NCBI RefSeq assembly: GCF_017573505.1 | Contig: NZ_JAGEOJ010000026.1 | Span: 1 to 64,000, forward strand | Direction of reading: 5' to 3' | From: Actinomadura barringtoniae | Lineage (GTDB): Bacteria > Actinomycetota > Actinomycetes > Streptosporangiales > Streptosporangiaceae | Length of the DNA stretch: 64,000 bases | Shown: positions 1 to 9,070 of the stretch, one piece after another | Numbering within the stretch: the first letter of the stretch is position 1 | Layout of the letters: each line of letters starts with the position of its first letter | Made by a program: the position numbers and the translations under genes | The notes under the pieces: model-generated | Told to the model about the DNA's origin: nothing | What the model saw: only the letters and a program-made list of their open reading frames with translations | Database searches by the model: none

Positions 1-841
1 TCTCAGCCACGGCATCGTGCCTGCTTCCGAGGTGAACGGCTGCGACGGTGCGGGCGGGTGCAGCCTATGCAGCTTCCTGGACCCGCACAGCTGCGGCACC
101 ACCGCCCCCTAAACCGGTGCGTCCGCGCGCCCGCCGCGCAGTGCACCCGGAGGTCACCGCGTCCCGCCAGGGGCGCGGTGACGCGCTCTACGGCCCGAGC
201 GCCGCGCGTCCGGACCCCGATGCCAGGCCGATGGTTGCCGCCCAATTTCCGCGCATCCGAGCCCGTACCTGCCCCGGCGGGTTGTGGCCGTTGGCCGCGC
301 AGGACCGGCCGCTCATCGCACCGGTGGCATGAGCGGTGGAGGTGTGGGGATCGCGCCTCTAATCTCGTGCGCATCGGCCGCTGGATCCGACGTTCAGGGG
401 GCGCCTGAGCTGGGGGGTTTAGGGCACGCTAGGCGTCGTTGAGCCCGGCCGATATTTGTGGGTGCGGCGTGCGGCCGAGACCGTGGGGGACTCGGCCGCC
501 GCCAGCCTGCGTCGCTTTCGTGGACGATCGTGCTCGCCTATTCCGGGCCGAGGTCGTGCAGTGCGCCAGTCCTTGACGATCGTCTGATGCGCGAGGGCGA
601 GTTGGACCTTCCCGTCGCACCCGCGCGGTACAGCCTGACCTCCGCGTCGTTCATACCTGCGGCCTGCGACCGGAATCACCGGCTGATGCGCGTTCACTAG
701 GGCGTTGAGTGGACGGCATAGGCGGCTGAGGATGAATGTCCCGTTCCGAAGTGAGGTTCATGGTGAACACGGTTTCGGCGGTCGACAGCGCCGGTCTAGC
801 CTTTGTGTAGAGGTCTTGTCCGGCCGAGGAGATGGGGGACG
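1..841. other. No supportable gene
   Basis: Short open frames exist on both strands, but none has a convincing ribosome binding site, a recognisable domain or a composition distinct from its antisense frames. The last part, about 785-841, carries a plausible leader for the gene starting at 842, with a purine-rich stretch just before the ATG. I saw no tRNA, no strong inverted repeat and no insertion-sequence remnant. It is probably non-coding DNA inside the mobile element, possibly with an origin or regulatory role that cannot be shown from sequence alone. Confidence 0.4.
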
Positions 842-1666
842 ATGTTGGACCGGGGCGAGGTCGGCGCTGTGGTGGTGTTGCTGGAGGGGATGGCGGCGCA
901 GCATCCAGACGAGCCGTTGAGTGTGTTGGCGGTGCGGGTCGCGGCGGCTTTGCACGGGCGGTTGGCGACCACTGGTGAGGCGGGCGCGCCGCCCGATCCT
1001 GGTCTCGGTTCAGATGCGAGGCCTGGTCCCGGGCCGGAGCCGGTTGCTGCGGCTGAGCGGCGCCGAGAGGTCGGCCAGAGCCGTGACCTGGCCGCCGAGG
1101 CCCGGGACGACGCTGCTGAGGGTCGTGACGAGCGGGCTGCGGTGCGGGCCGCGCGGGCGGTCGAGGCGACGCGGTTGGCCGAGACGGGTGCGTCACGGAT
1201 GTCGGAGTTGTTGCGCCTTGCCGAGTTGCGTGATGACCGCGCGGCAGGGCAGCCGGTTGGGCAACGAACGCCGGAGCAGCAGCAGCGCGCGGATGATGAG
1301 GACCGGGCCTCCAATCGCGTTGATCGCGCAGCGCTGCGGGCTTTCTTGTTGACGCTGAAGGTGGACCGGGAGGCGGAGCGGCACGACCGGCACGCCGACG
1401 CGCAGAACCGGTTCGCCGCGCGCCGTGACCGGACGGCATCACAGGCCGACCGAGCGGCGGCGGAAGGCGACCGCGACCAGACGCTCATCGAGGTCGAGGA
1501 ACTGGCAGAGCGGCTCAACTGGACCAGACAGAACATCATCAACCTCATGGCGATCATCGAGCGGGCCGAGCACCTGGGCCTGATCGATCTCAACGTCGCG
1601 ACCGACCCGGTTGCGCTGGCCGAGTTGGAGACCGCCGCGCACGAGGCGGCGCAGCACAGCGAGTAG
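842..1666 (+). CDS. Charged coiled-coil protein of unknown function
   Basis: A 274-residue protein, about half of it made of Arg, Glu, Asp and Ala. After a short hydrophobic helix near residues 8-15, a Pro/Gly linker (about 50-75) leads to a long charged region (about 80-240) rich in RD, RA and DR pairs. This predicts an extended helix or coiled coil with no catalytic motif. The start at 842 is preferred over an in-frame one 39 bases upstream because GGGGGA-like purines lie just before it. It stands alone on the plus strand facing the leftward conjugation operon. Proteins of this composition are common in actinobacterial plasmids, but I do not recognise the family. A structural or DNA-coating role is a guess. 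Confidence 0.6.
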   Translation: MLDRGEVGAVVVLLEGMAAQHPDEPLSVLAVRVAAALHGRLATTGEAGAPPDPGLGSDARPGPGPEPVAAAERRREVGQSRDLAAEARDDAAEGRDERAAVRAARAVEATRLAETGASRMSELLRLAELRDDRAAGQPVGQRTPEQQQRADDEDRASNRVDRAALRAFLLTLKVDREAERHDRHADAQNRFAARRDRTASQADRAAAEGDRDQTLIEVEELAERLNWTRQNIINLMAIIERAEHLGLIDLNVATDPVALAELETAAHEAAQHSE

Positions 1667-1772
1667 TTGACCAGTCGGTACGTGGGCAACCAAGTTGCCA
1701 TCCGGCTGGCAGTGCGCTCGGCTTCGGAATTCTCGGCAGGGAGCGCTAGGTCATGTGGGCAGCTTGATGCGG

Positions 1773-2765
1773 TCAGGCCGTGTAGGGCCCGGTTCCGGGG
1801 CGGGCGTAGCCGACCAGGTCCGATCGGGTCCGGATGGAGCTGATCCGGACGCGGGCGCCGGTGTGGGGAGCCTCGATCATCTTTCCGCCACCCAGGACGA
1901 GGCCGACGTGTCCGGGTTGGCTCATGGTGCCCAGTGCGCCTTGGAAGAACACCAGATCGCCGGGAGCCTCGCGTCCGGCCGGCACGTGCGGCAAGGTCGC
2001 CCACTGGTCTTGTGAGGTCCGCGGGATGGAGACCCCGGCCTGATGCCAGGCGTAGAGGGTGAGGCCGGAACAGTCGAACCCGACGATGCCCGCGCCTTGC
2101 GCGATGCCCGAGGTGGGTCCGTCAGATCCGCCGCCACCCCACGAGTACGGGGTGCCCAGGTAGCGCAGCGCGGCACGCATCGCGACCGCCGCACGCCCCG
2201 ATGCCGCCACCGGCACCACCGGGCATGAGGCCGCGCCCGCGTCCTTGCCGTAGGCGGCGGCCTGGGCCAGGACCTTCTTCACGTAGATGTCGGAGTGGTT
2301 GTAGGCGAACAGTGCCCGCTCCATGTGCTCGGGCGCGCCGTTGGCCTTCAGCAGGCGTGCTCCGGCGGGGATCGCGTCCGCTGGGTCGTACACATCCTTC
2401 TTGCCGTCGTGGTTGCCGTCCACGCCGTAGCCGTCCCAGGTCCCGGAGATGAACTGCATCGGTCCGGCCGCGCCCGCCGAGTTGCGACCCGACCTGATCC
2501 CCGAGCCCCTGCCCCGGCCGTGGTCGGACTCCACCGCCCCGACTGCCGCGAGCACGTTCCACGAGATCCCGTACTCGGCGCCCGCCTTCGCATACGCCGC
2601 AAGATAGTTCGCTGGGATCTGCGCGGCGGCCTTGCCGGGTGTGGTCTGGCACATCAGTCCTTCGCCAGGGCCGTTGCTGAAGGTGGCGCCGAGCGCGCCG
2701 CCAAGTGCACCAAGGAACAGCGACACCAGGACGAACGCGGCGGCCGCGAGGATGGCCAAGGGCAT
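1773..2765 (-). CDS. Bifunctional lytic transglycosylase / NlpC-P60 hydrolase
   Basis: A 330-residue cell-wall hydrolase that probably opens peptidoglycan for the conjugation channel (VirB1-like role). One N-terminal hydrophobic helix (about 3-27) anchors or exports it. A soluble lytic transglycosylase domain follows (about 48-175) with the catalytic-type Glu79 in AVES and the GPMQF motif at 101-105. The C-terminal NlpC/P60 domain (about 188-328) shows Cys232 in DCSG, His286 in PGHVG and a third polar residue, His301, all consistent with an active cysteine endopeptidase. It is the last gene of the leftward transfer operon, and its ATG shares one base with the stop codon of the preceding gene. 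Such two-enzyme hydrolases are typical of Gram-positive conjugative elements. Confidence 0.9.
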   Translation of the reverse strand: MPLAILAAAAFVLVSLFLGALGGALGATFSNGPGEGLMCQTTPGKAAAQIPANYLAAYAKAGAEYGISWNVLAAVGAVESDHGRGRGSGIRSGRNSAGAAGPMQFISGTWDGYGVDGNHDGKKDVYDPADAIPAGARLLKANGAPEHMERALFAYNHSDIYVKKVLAQAAAYGKDAGAASCPVVPVAASGRAAVAMRAALRYLGTPYSWGGGGSDGPTSGIAQGAGIVGFDCSGLTLYAWHQAGVSIPRTSQDQWATLPHVPAGREAPGDLVFFQGALGTMSQPGHVGLVLGGGKMIEAPHTGARVRISSIRTRSDLVGYARPGTGPYTA

Positions 2766-3700
2766 TAGGTGTCCCTCGTGAACTGGTCGCCGTCACGCGC
2801 AGGTTCGGGGTCGGTGAATTCCCATGCGTTGGCGAGGTCGGCCAAGCGGCGGCGAGGCGCGGTGACCCCGGCCGGGAACCACACCGCTCCGGCTGGTCCC
2901 TCCAGCGCCGTGTCTGGTGTGTGGACGGCGGTGGCCACCGGTACGGGTGGATCGGTCAGGAGTCGGCGGAGGTTGGCTTCTCGGGTAGGGCTGGGTAGCC
3001 AGAACAAGACCGGGGTGAGGTGGCCGGTGGTGCGGGCGTGGGCGGCGTAGCCGTGGAGTTTGGCGGCGACGCGGGCGAGGGTTTCGGTGCCGTTGTCGTG
3101 CTCGAGGAAGAACTCCACACTCGCCGGCCCCCGCCCCAAGACCGTCTCGCTCCATCGGCCGTACGCATCGGGTCTGACCCGGCCTCCGTCTAGCGAGGCG
3201 CAGCGCCGCTCGGGTGTCCACTGCTGGAGCTGGGTGCCGTCGTCGCGGTGGCGGGCGTAGGCGTGCAAGCGGGCGAAGAAGTCGTTCACTCCGACTTGGT
3301 GGCCGAGCTTGGACGACACCGCGATATCCAAAGCGGTGTCTTGCCGGTAGCCCAGTTCGCGGATGCTGATGCCATCTTCGACTGCCAGCACGTGAGCACC
3401 GGCGGGCCCGAGCACCCAGTGAAGAGCGGCGGTGCCGACCGGGACCCATGGCTGGAAGCGCAGCAGCGCCTGCCACCGGTGCAGCACCCGCAGCCGCTGT
3501 TGCGTACGGACCAGGCTCGGGAACCGCAAGGCGGCGAGCTGCTGGGTGGTGAGAACGCGGTGCTCCCACACCAGCCGAAGGATCTGCCGGTCGCGATCGG
3601 TGAGCCGGAACGCCAGCTCGGCGATGAGCTCCGGACTGGTCCTCGGCGCCCGCCCGCCCCCGGAACGGCTGCGGCGCGCGGGCCTGGTGCGCGGCGTCAT
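2765..3700 (-). CDS. Replication-relaxation family protein
   Basis: A 311-residue protein resembling the replication-relaxation family found in actinobacterial and firmicute conjugative elements and linked to plasmid replication or relaxosome function. After a basic N-terminus, a winged-helix-like section covers about residues 25-95 (LTDRDRQILRLVWEHRVL, then a TTQQLAAL turn). The second half contains the family-typical nuclease-fold-like stretch with HDVN-type signature: GVNDFFARLHAYAR at about 150-163, then PDAY and EHDNGTE at about 190-220. It starts with an ATGA overlap on the coupling-protein gene and ends at the hydrolase start, so it is translationally coupled in the transfer operon. 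A DNA-processing role is inferred from family and context. Confidence 0.75.
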   Translation of the reverse strand: MTPRTRPARRSRSGGGRAPRTSPELIAELAFRLTDRDRQILRLVWEHRVLTTQQLAALRFPSLVRTQQRLRVLHRWQALLRFQPWVPVGTAALHWVLGPAGAHVLAVEDGISIRELGYRQDTALDIAVSSKLGHQVGVNDFFARLHAYARHRDDGTQLQQWTPERRCASLDGGRVRPDAYGRWSETVLGRGPASVEFFLEHDNGTETLARVAAKLHGYAAHARTTGHLTPVLFWLPSPTREANLRRLLTDPPVPVATAVHTPDTALEGPAGAVWFPAGVTAPRRRLADLANAWEFTDPEPARDGDQFTRDT

Positions 3701-6234
3701 GACACCTCCCCGCCGGGCTGGCCGGGCTGGCTGAACGGGTCACGGGCGCGGAAGCGCCGCACGTCCGGACCAGTCTTAGCGCCGTAGTGATGTTGGGAGG
3801 CGGCGCGTACGGCTTGCGCGCGACCGGGCACGGGTTCGGGTAGTGGTCGGGTGCGGAAGGTGAACGCTGGTGTCGGCGAGCTGCCGTTCATGACCCGGCC
3901 GACCGCTTGATAGCCGCCGAGGTGGGATAGGTCGTGTGCGGTGATCAGCGGTTCTAGGGGTTTGGCGAGGCGGTCGGCGTCTTCGGGTGAGACGGCGAAG
4001 TACAGCTTGTTGCGGGCGTCGGCCGACAGCGCTTCGCGCAGGTCGGCGGGTAGTTGGGTGAGGTGCTGGTGGGCGAGGGTGAGGCCGAAGCGGTAGCCGC
4101 GGGCCTCGGCGAGGATGTCGGAGATGGAGCCGGGCAGGTTGAGGAAGTTGTGTGCCTCGTCCACGTAGGCGGCGGCGTCGCGTCGCTGCGCTTCGGGGAC
4201 GTTTGCGCGTGGGGTGATGGCCTGCCAGGTGTGGGCGAGCAGGAGTGATCCGCACAGCCGGGTGGCGTCCTCGCCCAGGACGCCCTTGGGTAGCCGGGCC
4301 AGCACCAGCCCGCCGTCATCCAGCATCCGCCTCAGGTCCACGGTCGAGGACGACCCTGACAGGGCTTGGCGGACGAAGGGCCGCAGCAGCACCGCCCGGA
4401 GTTTGTTCATGACCGGGCTGATCATCGCCGCTCGGCCGCCCGGCCCCTGGTCTTCGTAGGTGTCCCAGAACCCCCGCAGCAGCGCATCGTCTGGGCCGAG
4501 CCTGCCGATCAGCCGGGCGCGGAAGTCGGAGTCGGTCAGCAGCCGGGGGACCTCACCCAAGGTGGCGGTCGGGCCTTGGGTGCGGGTGAGGGTGAGGCAC
4601 GCCGACCGCAGCAGGTCGTCCAGCCGGGGTCCCCAGGCTGAGGAGAAGCAGCGGCGGAAGGTGGTGACGATCGACTCGACCGCGAACGCCGGGTCTGGTC
4701 CGGCGAGCACGTTGATGCAGGGCGGCGGGTCGGAGCTGAGCGGGTCGAACACCACCGTGTTGCCGATGGCGCGTTCGGGGAGCCGGTCGAGGATGTCGGC
4801 GATCAGGTCGCCCTTGGGGTCGATGACCAGGGCGCCGCGTCCGGCGTGCGCGTCGGCCAGGATCATGCTGGACAGCAGGGTGGACTTGCCGACGCCGGTC
4901 TGCCCGACCATGTGGGTGTGCTCTCTGCCTCCTGTGACCGGCATCGCGACCGGGCGCGCGGGTCCGGCCTCGGCGTCGCCGAGGATGCGGACGGGCCCGG
5001 CGCCGTCGAGGTGGCTGGCGGGTACGGCGGGTGAGGGCGCGACGGGGGCAGCACCGGCGCGGACCACTCCGGGCGCGGCCAGATCGTAGGGCAGGTGCGC
5101 GAGCGCGGCCAGTTCTTCGGCGCACAGCAGATAGCCGCGGTCTAGTCTGCGTGCGGCCATGGCCTCGGCTGGTGCGTGCAGCCGCTTGCGACGGAGGTAT
5201 TGGTGGGCGGAGGTGTAGGAGGCGAAGGTGGAGGCGATTTCGTGCGCGTGTCCGCGTAGCCAGCCCTTCTCCGCGGCGCCGACTCCGTCGGCCTTGCCGG
5301 TGGCCTGGCCCTGGGCCTTGTTGAGTGAGACGCGGCGCGTGGTGGCGACGGCGTACAGGATCTGGACTTCGAACCGCGGCCCGGCCGCCTTGCCGAGGAT
5401 GGCCCGGACCTGGTCGGCCCTCTCGGGATGCGTGCGGGTGATGTCGCCCAGGTGCGTGTGAGTGCTCCGACTCCCCGCGCTGGGGGTGATCAGGTCGAAG
5501 AAGGCGGCCTGCGGTGCGGTGGACCGGCCGCCGCGCAGCGCGGCGGCGGCCTTGTGCGCACGAGCTAGGCGGCGCCCAGCGACGGGCCGGGCGAGGATCT
5601 GCACGGCGGCGTACTCGCCCTTGCCCAGTCCGGCGACCGCGCCCAGCAACCCCCGGAGTGGGTCGGCCTTGTGGTCGGTGGCGAGCGGAAAATGGTCCGT
5701 GCGCGCCACGGTGAGACGTCCCCCGGCGCACGCCGCTTCGAGCGGGATCGGCGGGCTTGGACTCGGGTGGGTGGTGAGGGTGGCGCCGGGCCAGGCGGCT
5801 CGGATGGACTTCTCCACGAGACCGAGCGGGATCGTGCCAGGTACCCACACCTGCACCCGTAGCCCGTTGATGTCGGCGAGGTACTCCCAGGCAAGGTGCT
5901 GCTGCCCGAACATCAGCCGCTTCCACCAGGGTGCGGTCAGGCCGATCAGCCGCGCCCACCAGGCCGCAGCGCTGGCGTCCTCAACTTTGGGTGGAACCGC
6001 GATCTCGACCAGCCGGGCACCTTCGGCCAAGCGGCGGTTGCGCCATCGCCACACCAGCGCCCGCGTCCCGGCGACGGTGAGAGCGGTCGCGGTGAACGCC
6101 GCCCCGTAGCCGGTGGCGAGTTCGGCGAGGCGGACCGGCTCCTTCACCATGTGATCGATCCAGTGGACGAGGACCTCGGTCCAGGCGCCGGCATCGTGGA
6201 GGAGACCGGTCGGCGTGTGCGCGAGATGGCTCAC
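3697..6234 (-). CDS. VirD4/TraG-type coupling ATPase of the T4SS
   Basis: An 845-residue coupling protein expected to recruit the DNA substrate and drive it into the conjugation channel. A transmembrane helix lies near residues 36-64. A domain of unknown fold spans about 75-380, followed by the ATPase domain with Walker A GQTGVGKS at 444-451 and Walker B-like YVDEAHNFLN further on, then an AHQHLTQLP stretch typical of VirD4/TraM-type ATPases. The start is a GTG at 6234 overlapping the TGA of the VirB4 gene (GTGA). The open frame runs 50 codons further upstream, but those codons lie inside virB4 and read as Arg/Pro-rich noise. It overlaps the next gene by ATGA. Confidence 0.88.
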   Translation of the reverse strand: MSHLAHTPTGLLHDAGAWTEVLVHWIDHMVKEPVRLAELATGYGAAFTATALTVAGTRALVWRWRNRRLAEGARLVEIAVPPKVEDASAAAWWARLIGLTAPWWKRLMFGQQHLAWEYLADINGLRVQVWVPGTIPLGLVEKSIRAAWPGATLTTHPSPSPPIPLEAACAGGRLTVARTDHFPLATDHKADPLRGLLGAVAGLGKGEYAAVQILARPVAGRRLARAHKAAAALRGGRSTAPQAAFFDLITPSAGSRSTHTHLGDITRTHPERADQVRAILGKAAGPRFEVQILYAVATTRRVSLNKAQGQATGKADGVGAAEKGWLRGHAHEIASTFASYTSAHQYLRRKRLHAPAEAMAARRLDRGYLLCAEELAALAHLPYDLAAPGVVRAGAAPVAPSPAVPASHLDGAGPVRILGDAEAGPARPVAMPVTGGREHTHMVGQTGVGKSTLLSSMILADAHAGRGALVIDPKGDLIADILDRLPERAIGNTVVFDPLSSDPPPCINVLAGPDPAFAVESIVTTFRRCFSSAWGPRLDDLLRSACLTLTRTQGPTATLGEVPRLLTDSDFRARLIGRLGPDDALLRGFWDTYEDQGPGGRAAMISPVMNKLRAVLLRPFVRQALSGSSSTVDLRRMLDDGGLVLARLPKGVLGEDATRLCGSLLLAHTWQAITPRANVPEAQRRDAAAYVDEAHNFLNLPGSISDILAEARGYRFGLTLAHQHLTQLPADLREALSADARNKLYFAVSPEDADRLAKPLEPLITAHDLSHLGGYQAVGRVMNGSSPTPAFTFRTRPLPEPVPGRAQAVRAASQHHYGAKTGPDVRRFRARDPFSQPGQPGGEVS

Positions 6235-8081
6235 AGCGGGTCTCCGTCCTCGTCGGGCTGGATACCGGGCTGGGCGGCGGTGCTGGTGGCGAGTTCGGCG
6301 GGGTCGGTGGTGGCCAGGTGGTGTTCGAAGGGGCTGGCGTGGCCGCAGAACGCGGCTCGTTCTCCGGCGGTGCCGCCGCCGCACAGGAGCCCTTCGCCTC
6401 GGTCGGCGGCCAGCAGGAACGCCCGCTCACCTTCAGTGAGCCCGAAGGTGTCGGCGATCTGGTCGATGACCTGGGGTGCTTGGCGGAGCAGGAGCTGGGT
6501 CGCGGAGTTGGCGATGACCGCCCGGCCCAGATCGGAGGACAGTAGGTCGGCGGCGTCCTGGGTGACGACCGCGAGCCCGGTCCAGTGTTTGCGGGCGGAC
6601 TTGGCGAGTCGGTAGAGGAACTTGGCGCCCTCGCTCTGCTGCATCAGCGTCCATGCCTCGTCGACCACGACCAAGCGACGGCGGCGGTCTGCGGGGTTGG
6701 CGACCTGCCGCCAGATCGCATCCAAGGCCAGCAGCATCCCGACCGGGCGGACCTCATCGGCCAGGTCCCGCAGCGAGAACACGATCAGATGCCCCTCGGG
6801 CCGGGTCGTAGTCGCCCCGGCGAACAACCCGCGATACGAACCAGCCACGTACGGGGCAAGCCGTCCAGCCAGCTCGGCCGCCGCTTCTCGGTCGGCGTCG
6901 GTGCCGTCCTTGCCAGTGGCGGCGTGATCGAGCTGGGCGGCGAGGTCTGCCAGGACCGGTGCAGGGCGTTTCCAAGTGCGCGGGTCGGCGGTCACTCCAG
7001 CCTTGGCGTAAGTAGCGATGACCGTCCGATCTAGCACAGCCCGCCCGGTCGGGGTGAGCGGTTCACCGAGCATCGTGGCGATCAGGGTCTGGATGAACAG
7101 CGCCCGGCGGATCAGGGTGTCTTCGCCTTGCCCGGGTGGCAGGTCGAAGGGGTTGAAGCGGACTTGGGGGGAGCCGAGGGCGATGCGGGTTCCGCCGACA
7201 GCGTCGGCGAGGAGGGCGTATTCGTCTTCGGGGTCGATCACCGCGACGTGCACGCCGTGACACATCAGCCGGGCGGCTTCGAGCTTGGTGAAGTAGGACT
7301 TCCCGGCGCCGGATCTGGCGATGGTGACTGAGTTGTAGTTGTCCTGCTCGAACCGGTCCCACAACACCACGCCCGAGGAGTAGGCGTTGAGCCCGTACAC
7401 CACCGGCGTTTCCCCGAGCCGGGGGTGCAGGTCGGGTGAGGTGAAGGGAAACGCGGCGGCGAGCGCGCTGGTGTCGAAGGCCCGCCGCATCCTGATCGTG
7501 TCGGTGCCGAGCGGCAGCGTGGAAGTCCAGCCCTGCAGCGCGCGGAAGGTGGTCGGCTGCGCGTCCAACAGCAGCGACGCGGCCAATGCCCGAACCCGTT
7601 CGACCTCAGCGCTCAGCTCGGTGTGGTCGGTGGCGTGCACGGTCAGGTAGAGGCCAAGGCGAAACAACCGCCCGTGGCCCCGCGCCAGGGATGCGGCAAG
7701 CTCGGCGGCGTCGTCGGCGGCGGCCTCGGCGCCGAAATCGGCGAGCCGTCCGTGTTCGGTGTTGGCGCGGGTGGAGGACTCCAGCCGGGCGAGCTGGCGG
7801 CGCAGCCGCTGCGCCGCGATCAGCGGCGGGATCGGCTCGATGTGCAGGGACATGTCCAGGCGGCCGGGGTAGGTGAGCAGAGGCTCTAGCCATCCCGCGG
7901 TGACTTCTCGCGGGTAGCCGGCCACCGCGAAGGAGGCACACACACCTCCGGGCAGCTCCACCGACTGGGCCCCGACCCGTAGCGCGGAGGGGCCGGGCAC
8001 GCCCGCCGGGTCTTGCGTGAGGTCCGCGGCGCCGTCGGCTCGACGCGTCTTTGATCGCAACTGTGCAAGCGCGAGTTTCAT
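6231..8081 (-). CDS. VirB4-type T4SS ATPase
   Basis: A 616-residue secretion ATPase that powers assembly and substrate transfer in the conjugation channel. The N-terminal half (about 40-210) carries the CagE/TrbE-type region with the SLHIEP segment. The ATPase core shows Walker A ARSGAGKS (255-262), then DPEDEY, a LVVVDEAWTLM Walker B and a GLAVVTQDAADLL sensor region. The start at 8081 is fixed by AGGAGG about 8 bases upstream and an ATGA overlap with the PrgI gene; the open frame upstream of it is antisense-like noise. It is slightly smaller than proteobacterial VirB4 (about 780-800) but fits Gram-positive versions. Inner-membrane-associated, with the PrgI protein as probable partner. Confidence 0.9.
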   Translation of the reverse strand: MKLALAQLRSKTRRADGAADLTQDPAGVPGPSALRVGAQSVELPGGVCASFAVAGYPREVTAGWLEPLLTYPGRLDMSLHIEPIPPLIAAQRLRRQLARLESSTRANTEHGRLADFGAEAAADDAAELAASLARGHGRLFRLGLYLTVHATDHTELSAEVERVRALAASLLLDAQPTTFRALQGWTSTLPLGTDTIRMRRAFDTSALAAAFPFTSPDLHPRLGETPVVYGLNAYSSGVVLWDRFEQDNYNSVTIARSGAGKSYFTKLEAARLMCHGVHVAVIDPEDEYALLADAVGGTRIALGSPQVRFNPFDLPPGQGEDTLIRRALFIQTLIATMLGEPLTPTGRAVLDRTVIATYAKAGVTADPRTWKRPAPVLADLAAQLDHAATGKDGTDADREAAAELAGRLAPYVAGSYRGLFAGATTTRPEGHLIVFSLRDLADEVRPVGMLLALDAIWRQVANPADRRRRLVVVDEAWTLMQQSEGAKFLYRLAKSARKHWTGLAVVTQDAADLLSSDLGRAVIANSATQLLLRQAPQVIDQIADTFGLTEGERAFLLAADRGEGLLCGGGTAGERAAFCGHASPFEHHLATTDPAELATSTAAQPGIQPDEDGDPL

Positions 8082-9070
8082 CGACTTGCCTCCTGGTCGT
8101 GGGTGCTGGTGGTGATGACCTCGCCGGTGCCGGCGGTTTCGGCGAGGTGGGGCTCGCTTGGGGATAGGGCTTCGGCGAGGGCGGTGGTGCAGGCGTCGGC
8201 GTCCAGGACTTCGGTGGTGACCCCGAGTGCTGCTAGGGCGCGTTCGGTCTCGGCGGCCCGCCGCAGTACGACGGCGGCTCCGGCCTCGCGCGCCGTCTGC
8301 CGCTTGCGGCCTGGTAGCCATGGCGCGGGTTGGGCTGGTGTGTGGTCGCGGATCACGATGAGGACCTCGCGGACTAGAAGGTCGCGGGAGTGGTGCAGGT
8401 CGGTGAGGAACGCGGCGTGGTCGAGCGCCGCGCGTTCTAGGGCGGGGTCGGGCAACTCGTGCGCGGTGTCGGTGAGGTGGCAGGCCAGCCCGGACAGGTC
8501 CATGGGGCGGGCCCGCACGAGGATTTGGACGGGTGCGTCGAGGGAGTTGAGCCAGCGGCCGAACATCGCCACCAGTGCGGCCTGCTCGCTGGCGGTGCGC
8601 AGCGCGAACGCCACGGTTCCCGCCCGCACCAAGACCGCCGTGCCGCCCTCGGCCAGCTCCAAGACGCCGTCTTCGCGGACCGCCCGCGCCGGTAGCCGCA
8701 ACGGCGCCGGAAGCTTTCCGCGCATCCGGCACCAGCCAGGCGGCGGCGCGACACCATCGGTGGCCGTCACTCGCTCCTTGGGCGTGCGTCCGTGGGCGAG
8801 GGCGGCGAGGGCGAACCGGTCCAGGCCCATCCCGTCGCGCCGTGCGACCGCCACCACGACCCCTGCCGCGACCACAGGAAAGACCACAGCGACCACCACC
8901 GGTAGCGGCAACCATGCGCGGACCGCCGTGAAGACTCCGAAGCTGGCGAGGGCGGTAGCAGCCAGGATGGCCAGTTGCCGTCCGGTGAGCCCGTACATGA
9001 GTTTGTCGGGCTGGTCGACGTCGGCGGGGATCTTGGCCGTCAACGGCGGCTCGTCCAGTTGGCGGGTCAT
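8078..9070 (-). CDS. PrgI family T4SS membrane protein
   Basis: A 330-residue protein. The first 100 residues match the PrgI/VirB3-like family: a short polar leader with KIPADVDQPDKLMYGLTGRQL, two adjacent transmembrane helices (about 30-52 and 55-75), then a basic loop. The remaining 230 residues are soluble and cytoplasmic, with scattered charged helices. Fusion of PrgI to a large soluble domain is usual in actinobacterial elements. VirB3-like proteins pair with VirB4, and here the gene directly precedes virB4 with an ATGA overlap, so the two products probably form a complex at the membrane. The role of the C-terminal domain is unknown. Confidence 0.8.
   Translation of the reverse strand: MTRQLDEPPLTAKIPADVDQPDKLMYGLTGRQLAILAATALASFGVFTAVRAWLPLPVVVAVVFPVVAAGVVVAVARRDGMGLDRFALAALAHGRTPKERVTATDGVAPPPGWCRMRGKLPAPLRLPARAVREDGVLELAEGGTAVLVRAGTVAFALRTASEQAALVAMFGRWLNSLDAPVQILVRARPMDLSGLACHLTDTAHELPDPALERAALDHAAFLTDLHHSRDLLVREVLIVIRDHTPAQPAPWLPGRKRQTAREAGAAVVLRRAAETERALAALGVTTEVLDADACTTALAEALSPSEPHLAETAGTGEVITTSTHDQEASR

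Noticed and set aside
796..2004. A 402-codon minus-strand frame over 796-2004
   Set aside because: It is antisense to the coiled-coil gene and overlaps the hydrolase gene in another frame, with Ser/Arg repeats and no domain.
3697..6384. Extended start of the coupling protein at 6384
   Set aside because: The first 50 codons lie inside virB4 and are Arg/Pro-rich; GTG 6234 overlapping TGA is the better start.
6231..8915. Extended VirB4 start at 8915
   Set aside because: The first 278 codons lie within the PrgI gene; an ATG at 8081 with AGGAGG and ATGA overlap is far better.
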